Of a stretch of 64,000 bases of DNA, positions 58,128-64,000 are shown piece by piece. This DNA is from Chimonanthus salicifolius (Eukaryota > Streptophyta > Magnoliopsida > Laurales > Calycanthaceae). Both the position numbers and the translations under genes were made by a program. The DNA lies in NCBI GenBank assembly GCA_013350335.1, contig CM023533.1, positions 81,186,112 through 81,250,111 on the forward strand, given 5' to 3'. Position 1 is the first letter of the stretch; every line of letters starts with the position of its first letter. The notes under the pieces were generated by a model. The model was not told where the DNA came from. It saw only the letters and a program-made list of their open reading frames with translations, and searched no databases.

Positions 58128-59650
58128 AAAGACAAAATGGTCTTTTACTTTTAAGAGTCTCATAGTGCACGAATCATTATCCCAACATCAAATCTGTTTG
58201 CAAATAGATTTAAATGTAGGCTCAAACTCTTTCAGACCAAGCCCTTAGGATGCTAAATAGTGGATCAGAAATTCCCCAATGCAACCAAGCTTTGTGCTAT
58301 GAGGTCCACTTTAGCATCTCAAACAAGTTGAAAATCATCATTGAAGAAGATTTCTCCTACATCTTTGATTGTCACTTTTGGAGAATTCATTCCCTTTGGG
58401 ATTTAGGTTCACATTCAGGATGAAATTTGATTGCTCTTAGATTGGATGGACCACTTATTTTCATCAGCCCTAATGTCAACGTTATAGATTGCAAATGTAT
58501 GTTGAAATTAATTTAATTTTGTTATTAGAGACCTTGCAGAGGGTATTCCTCCATCTCAGTTGTTGTTGTCTATCTTTTCCATTTTTTTCTTCTAAAAGAG
58601 AGAGGAGTAATGGTGTCTACCCACCTATCCATATGAATTACATATGTACCTGATTTGGCACCAATTTGACATTCAAAGCTTTTTATTTTAATTTTACGTG
58701 TTTTGATCGTTTGATAAATATGAAATTTTGAAGGTCTTAAAAAATATGATTTTTCTAATTCAATATATATAAAATTTTATAGACACAATATACGAGTCAA
58801 AACCTGATTAAAACACAAGTGTCACAAGTGAAGTCATCAAGTGTTTGTAACTTTGCATCAAGTTTTGGTGCAACGTTTTGGCCAACAAAATGATGGCAGA
58901 AGGAATCATCCACAAACATAATTTTTTTTATGGTTGTTACTTGTAACGTTACAAATACGGGCAATATTTTCATTTTTACTGTAAAAATATCGACAAAATA
59001 ATATTTTTGTTAATATAAGGATTTTACATTTTCTTATTATTATTGTCAAAATTCGGTATTATTATCATATTGACGACATTTTTTTTTAATTTTCAAGTTA
59101 TAACCATCGGTAACTCAATTTAATTTTTATGATAATTTTAATGGTGATATTTATTAATGATCTTATTTGACATTGGATGAAATTTTAATGTTCAAGAAAT
59201 GTTAGATTATCGATTTTTTTTTTCTTTATTAGATAATTACCAAACAATTTATTTCTTATAACACATTTGTACTTTAATTATAAATTATTCTCAATAGATA
59301 TTTAAAGTTTTGGGTGAAATTTCTAAGCAACAGTTGAATTTTTTGGTCTTCACTGAGATTTCGAAATTTTTCTCCTGATTGAAATTTGTAAAGTTAAAAG
59401 TAGATTAGTACGAAACTCAGTTATAAATTTTAATCAAATTCAAAGTTTATGGCCCAAAGTTTTTAATTTAAATATCAGTCAAATATGTAAATTTTAGAAA
59501 TTTTCGTCGATAATGGTCGAAACATTCATCTCGACTGAAGTTATGTAACAAAGGTACCCAGTTACGGACACAGATTGAATTGAACGGAAGGAAGTGGCAA
59601 TCCATCTGACAATAGCAATACCAAAAAAAACTTCAGCACTCTTTATTTTA

Positions 59651-59767
59651 TTTTTATTTTTTATGGATTAAACAACTACAAAATAACAAAAGAGAAGGGA
59701 ATTTATAGGTTTTATTTTTTACGGATTAAACAACTATAAAATAACAAAAGAGAAGGGAATTTATAGG
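59651..59767. repeat. 58-bp tandem duplication
   Basis: GGATTAAACAACTA(C/T)AAAATAACAAAAGAGAAGGG and flanks repeat with an offset of 58 bp (59665 and 59723). Confidence 0.92.
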
Positions 59768-60074
59768 CCCAAATTCAAACCTGCAATAGGGTTTTAGTCT
59801 TGCAGAAAACGAGTTTAATAGGATTTTAATTTTAAAGAAAAATTCTAACAAAATTAATCAATTTGAAGTAAAAATACCCACATAGTCAAAAGGCTGTTAG
59901 TGTATGGTATCTAATAGAATAAATTGAGAAGTAAATCTCTTTTTTCAACATGGGTATTCACATTCGAGGCGAGACTAATATCTGTTGTGTAAATTTTTCA
60001 ATTCATACACTGAATAAGTCGATGAGAAATAACGCCATAAAAAGTTGAAAGAAATTTGAATATAAATCAAGGAC

Positions 60075-60362
60075 AGCGATCCTCCCACGGGTATTTTGTG
60101 TCATCCGATACGGGTTTAATTGTATTGCCCATTTTACCCTTCCAACCGGCTCGCTAAACCTTTTGAATCGGCTCACCGGATCCCACTGCGGTATAAATCG
60201 GCTCATTGAAATTTATCTAAGTGAAACTATTTTTTCATAGAGAACTGTAAATCGGACCACTGACTGGATCACTAAATTTTTTTTAAATGCTTTTGTAGAA
60301 AAGATAAAATGTACAATACTCTAAATCTCGTATCTCATTAAAAGTGTGTGTGAAAGATCGTT
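60075..60362. mobile_element. CCCACGGG-ended MITE, copy 2
   Basis: The left end is AGCGATCCTCCCACGGGTATT. The right end in complement is AACGATCTTTCACACACACT, a diverged partner. The interior has GAATCGGCTCACCGGATCC and AAATCGGCTCATTG phrases typical of the family. Confidence 0.7.
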
Positions 60363-60654
60363 GCCCTGAATTAAATCCAAATAATTACAACAACTTCTTC
60401 ACCATCCTATCAATCCTTTGGATTAAAAGAGATGTAAATCTTAAAAAGGAAATGAGAGACATGTCAGTTAGTCGTTGCTGTTGCCAGCGAAATAATAGTA
60501 AAAGGGTAAAAGAAGGGGAAAAGGGAAAGGCAGGGGATTAAAGGACAATTTTTTTTTGTTTTTTTGTCATACATCCCGTCTATCCCCAGCTGGCTGCAAA
60601 ATAGAAAGATCAGTGAAATGGGAAAGGAGATGAAAGGGGCAAAACTAGTATTTT

Positions 60655-61030
60655 AAGATAAAATGAAATGATTATTTTAATATAATAAAAATTTGATGTC
60701 TCTTCTCCCAAAACTATGGTATCCCAACAGCCCCCTAAAAAATGAATTTAAATAAGTTGAGTTAAATATAATTCAATAGATAATTTTTCAAATCTGTAAA
60801 ATAGACAAGAGACGAAAGAGATAACATGCAAGAATCATTTTACTGTAAGATGAAATGAAATGATTATTTTAATATAATAAAAATTTGTAGTCTCTACTAC
60901 CAAATCTATGGTATCTCAACTACCCCATAAAAAATTGAATTTAAATAGGTTGAGTTAAATATAGTTAAATAGATAATTCCTCAAATCTGTAAAATACACA
61001 AGAGACGAAAGAGATCACATGCAAGGATCA
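60655..61030. repeat. About 192-bp tandem duplication upstream of HS1
   Basis: Copies at 60655-60846 and 60847-61030 share GAAATGATTATTTTAATATA, TATGGTATC, TTGAGTTAAATATA and CAAGAGACGAAAGAGAT. They lie 170-540 bp upstream of the HS1 start codon, within likely promoter space. Confidence 0.9.
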
Positions 61031-61136
61031 AGTGTCATCTTATCACAGGCCCACTTCATACACGTTCAAATTCCAAGCCACATATTTCTATCATGTGAAG
61101 ATATTGTTTTTGATTGAATGAAAGAGAGAGCGAGTC

Positions 61137-61143
61137 TATAAAG
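61137..61143 (+). promoter_or_regulatory. TATA-box-like element of HS1
   Basis: TATAAAG lies 53 bp upstream of the HS1 ATG, followed by a GA repeat (about 61170-61187) that is probably in the short 5' UTR. Spacing allows a start of transcription near 61170. Confidence 0.5.
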
Positions 61144-61195
61144 CAGAGGAATTATTTTCATCGTTTGATTGAGAGAGAGAGAGAGATTGTTGAGA

Positions 61196-62951
61196 ATGGC
61201 GAATGGAGTGGTGAAGCATTTGTTGGTGGCCAAGTTCAAGGATGAAATCCCACCTTATAAGATTGAGGAACTCATCAAAGGCTATGCCAACCTTGTTCCT
61301 GTCATCCCTTCCATGAAGGCTTTTCAATGGTTTGCATTTTCTCTCTCTGTGTATTCTTCTTTTCTTTTATTTTTTTAATGATCGAAGGTATTCAGGCATC
61401 TCACTCATAGGGGGTTTTATCCACTAATTCTTTCGGACATATGCACACATTTCTATACATATACTGAGTTCAAACGATGAAAAGTATTCCCATGAGGAGC
61501 GGCCAAAGAGATTTGAGTGTGAATCAAACTTAATACCTCCTTTCATGAGAGGAGCTTCTTGACTCAGATCACCCCATCTGAGTTCTCTCTCAATATTATT
61601 TTAATATGGGGTTTTGTTTAATTTCCTTTAATTTAGTCTGTTCTTTTCATTCATTTTTATAATCTGGGTTCTCTGCCTGATTTACATGAGAGAGTTTCAC
61701 ATAAAGAAGCTCCAGTTTTTATTAAATTTACTGAAAACCAAATGCATCATTTTATAGTGAAAGTAGACTTGCATTTCATAATGCTGATTCCTTGAATTAA
61801 TGCTCATATAACAGTATATTTTTCAAATTCATCATATAGTCTTAAAGAATCAATGATATTCGGTGATCTAACTATTCAAATCAAATAGCTAAAAATTGAG
61901 TTTAGATTTGTAACTCTACAAGTCTATCATCAATCAGATGGCATAAATATATTTTCTTCCACTAAAGGTTGTTTAACCATCAAAGCACTTTCACATCTTA
62001 CTCTCTTCTATACTATTTTATATTTTCGTCATTCTATTTTCTTCTATGTATCTGTATATTCTTTTCTTTTTAATTTCGATCTTAAATATTTTTATGTTTA
62101 AAGGGGAAGATCAAGATTGGATCAACAATGATACATTATGCTTCAAATCTACAATTTTAAAAGCTTGCGTCTTAAGGAAAACTATTTTAAAATTTTGTTG
62201 TTTTTATATGAAAAGAGAAATAAAAAAGAAATTTTATAGAGTTTGGATTTTGAAAAAATTGAATGCTGACAAATAACTTCGAAAAGATAACGACTTTATA
62301 CAAGGCCAGCGATCCTCCCACGGACACTTTGTGTATACAGATATGAATTTTACCGTGATCTCCATTTTGCCCTTGACCTGCCGTACAAAAAATGTAAAAC
62401 AATAAGAATGTCAGAAATCGGTTCACCAATCGGATCCCTTTTTAGTTTTTGGCGAGCCGATTTATTGTTCAAGGGTGATTTACAGAGCCGATTTTACTGT
62501 TCACAAGTGATCCGATGAGCCAATTTTACTCTTGGTGAGCCGATTTTTGACATTTCTATTGTTTTACATTTTCGATATGGCAGGTGAAGGGTAAAATGGA
62601 TATCACGGTAAAACTCATATCTATATACACAAAATGCCTGTGAGATGATCGCTCACTTTTATATAAACAATATTCGTCTAAAACCAAATTTCTTGAAACA
62701 TGTATAAAAACTTTATGATTTGTTTAAAGTAAGCAATGTTGGGTTTCAATGAATTCAGGGGAAGAGACGTGAGTGCGGAGAACATGCATCAAGGCTTCAC
62801 ACACGTGTTTGAATCGAGTTTCGAGAGTGTGGAAGGTGTTGCAGAGTATGTTGCTCATCCCGTCCATGTCCAATTTGCAAATGAATTCCTGCCTGCCTTG
62901 GAAAAGTTCATCATTATAGACTACAAACCCATGGCTGCAGACTTCCATTGA
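61196..62951 (+). CDS. HS1: Stress-response A/B barrel (Dabb) protein, HS1-like
   Basis: Exons 61196-61329 and 62759-62951 (stop TGA 62949-62951) join within a Trp codon to give 108 residues. The ATG is the first after a TATA-like box and is followed directly by conserved sequence. The chain is a single Dabb domain (about residues 5-102): VVKHLLVAKF, IEELIKGYANL, then across the junction WGRDVSAENMHQGF, a FESSFES helix, YVAHPVHVQFA and IDYKP. In Arabidopsis the close relative HS1 is a small heat-stable dimeric protein reported to act in defence; its biochemistry is not settled. Length and motifs match that relative (about 109 residues). There is no signal peptide, so it is likely cytosolic. 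The 1.4-kb intron carries an antisense SINE and a MITE. The promoter side carries a 192-bp duplication. Confidence 0.94.
61369..61580 (-). mobile_element. tRNA-type SINE, copy f, in the HS1 intron
   Basis: In complement it reads TCAAGAAGCTCCTCTCATG, AGTTTGATTCACACTC (B-box-like), TCTTTGGCCGCTCCTCATGGG, GAAAGAATTAGTGG and GCCTGAATACCTTCGATCATT, then a poly-A seen as T-rich at 61369 on the plus strand. Order and spacing match copy a, with more divergence. Confidence 0.68.
62308..62653. mobile_element. CCCACGGG-ended MITE, copy 3, in the HS1 intron
   Basis: The left end AGCGATCCTCCCACGGACAC... pairs with the right end ...CACAAAATGCCTGTGAGATGATCGCT in complement, and the match goes on inward (ATGAATTTTACCGTGA against TCACGGTAAAACTCAT). 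Interior phrases GAGCCGATTT repeat. It ends about 105 bp before the second HS1 exon. Confidence 0.8.
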
Positions 62952-64000
62952 GAGGACTAGATAGGTTGTGCCAGGAAGGAAATAAGAGATCTCTAAAGCA
63001 GAAATGAGATTGAGATCTACTATGTCTACTGTGTGCTTTTTTTTAGTAGGATTTATTGCTGAGTACTACTGCCTCATTGTTGCAGTATTGAATTATTGTG
63101 AATGGCTGAATGATTAATGTTGAATGAAACTCTATCCTTATAGATCGGGTAAATATATAGAGAGTGATCTTTTAAAATAGAGTGAAAATCGAATTCAAGA
63201 CTTTTGCTTCCTGTGACTGCTTTCAACCACCCAGTCTGCATCTTTCCTTGTTTTCAAATATTATTGTAATAATAATAATTCAACATTAAAAAAAAAAAAC
63301 CATTTGGTGACCAAAATTGCAACATCGATACGATAGAGTAGAGACCAATTTGTATTTCCTAATGTATTTCCATGAATCAGTTCAATTACAGATTTTTCAT
63401 AAGCGCGTGTTTTCTAACAATAATAAGCAGGATCCAGATGCAAATTTTCAGCCGTTCAATTTTGGGATCTGGACTTGGATAAAGACATTCCTATCTTTGA
63501 AACTAACATTGGTTGGGGGGCGCAACTTGAACGGGCACCACATATCATGTACTCAAAAATTTGTATTAGTCAATTCGACCGTGGAATGAAGTAACTCCAA
63601 CTCAACCTCTCAAAATTATCTTTGAGTAGCTTGATGTCAATTTCCACCCCTTTTGTGAAAGGTCTTAGATAACACATGAAAAATTCAGATGGAATGCTTG
63701 AATACCTAGACGACCATTGCAACTTCGTCGTGGTTTTCATCCTTACATGCCAATCACTCAAATAAACACTTAGGTGCCACCCACATGGGAAAATGCTGAA
63801 GTAACATTTTTTATTTAGTATATATCATTATGCAGACTCGTGAACCCTATCACATTGAAGATCTAGTTGTAAAGTACATGATTAAAGCTTAAAATCAAAG
63901 AACATTTTCAGCCATTAGATTTAGATATGACTACAGATTGTTTTTAATTTGGTAAAAACATAGTTGTATGGTATGTCAAAATAAAAAATTATTTTTACCC
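62952..64000. other. HS1 3' flank with SINE relic
   Basis: Contains the HS1 3' UTR (an AATAATAATAATTC-type A/T-rich stretch near 63265 may serve polyadenylation). A degenerate SINE copy g lies at about 63605-63715 (TAGCTTGATGTCAATTTCCACC, GTGAAAGGTCTTAGATAA, CTTGAATACCTAGACGACC) without a poly-A tail. No other gene is visible. Confidence 0.55.

Larger units (their letters stand above)
56445..60074. other. Intergenic region, no gene recognised
   Basis: This AT-rich spacer lies between the TIR element and the MITE at 60075. It contains a SINE of a second type (57962-58127) and two short tandem duplications: 48 bp at 57791-57886 and 58 bp at 59651-59767. No frame of interest was seen. Confidence 0.65.

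Noticed and set aside
27796..63000. A functional gene cluster or new biological system formed by ECH, PRPS1 and HS1
   Set aside because: The genes act in unrelated processes (Golgi traffic, plastid translation, stress protein), have mixed orientation and are kilobases apart.

Overview
This is nuclear DNA from a flowering plant. The evidence is four intron-rich genes of typical plant families, AT-rich introns with GT/AG junctions, and a dense load of plant transposons. Nothing in the sequence fixes the species. The long TE-filled introns and AT-rich non-coding sequence suggest a dicot or other non-grass angiosperm; that is an inference.

Genes. (1) 1270-24093 (+) is the 3' part of a HECT E3 ubiquitin ligase of the UPL7 type: eight exons, 237 residues, with the catalytic Cys codon at 22514-22516. 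(2) 27796-33159 (-) is ECHIDNA, a Tvp23-family trans-Golgi membrane protein: six exons, 181 residues. (3) 37526-53604 (-) is the nuclear gene for chloroplast ribosomal protein S1: seven exons, 412 residues, three S1 domains. (4) 61196-62951 (+) is a stress-response A/B-barrel (HS1-like) protein: two exons, 108 residues. For genes 2-4 I placed every exon from splice sites and reading phase, and all phases close. UPL7 and ECH converge, ECH and PRPS1 are in tandem, and PRPS1 and HS1 diverge. They look like independent housekeeping genes, not a pathway cluster.

Mobile DNA fills the rest. UPL7 has a 17.3-kb intron (4144-21441). It holds a minus-strand LINE split by a plus-strand LINE, which itself carries a tandem duplication and a Mutator-like MITE; a solo LTR (target duplication GGTAA); and a complete but decayed Ty1/copia element (14203-19632, target duplication CATCC). 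A hAT-like MITE ends about 25 bp before the last UPL7 exon. The first ECH intron holds a SINE and a fragment of plastid ycf2. PRPS1 introns hold another LINE, a second copy of the Mutator-like MITE, foldback elements, a SINE and tandem duplications.

The strangest block is 53746-56444, beginning 141 bp upstream of the PRPS1 start codon. It is a 2.7-kb terminal-inverted-repeat element whose body is a 158-bp tandem array, interrupted by a 616-bp TRIM retrotransposon (target duplication ATTAA). A tRNA-type SINE family occurs about seven times and a CCCACGGG-ended MITE family three times across the window.

All homology statements are from recognition of families, not from searches.
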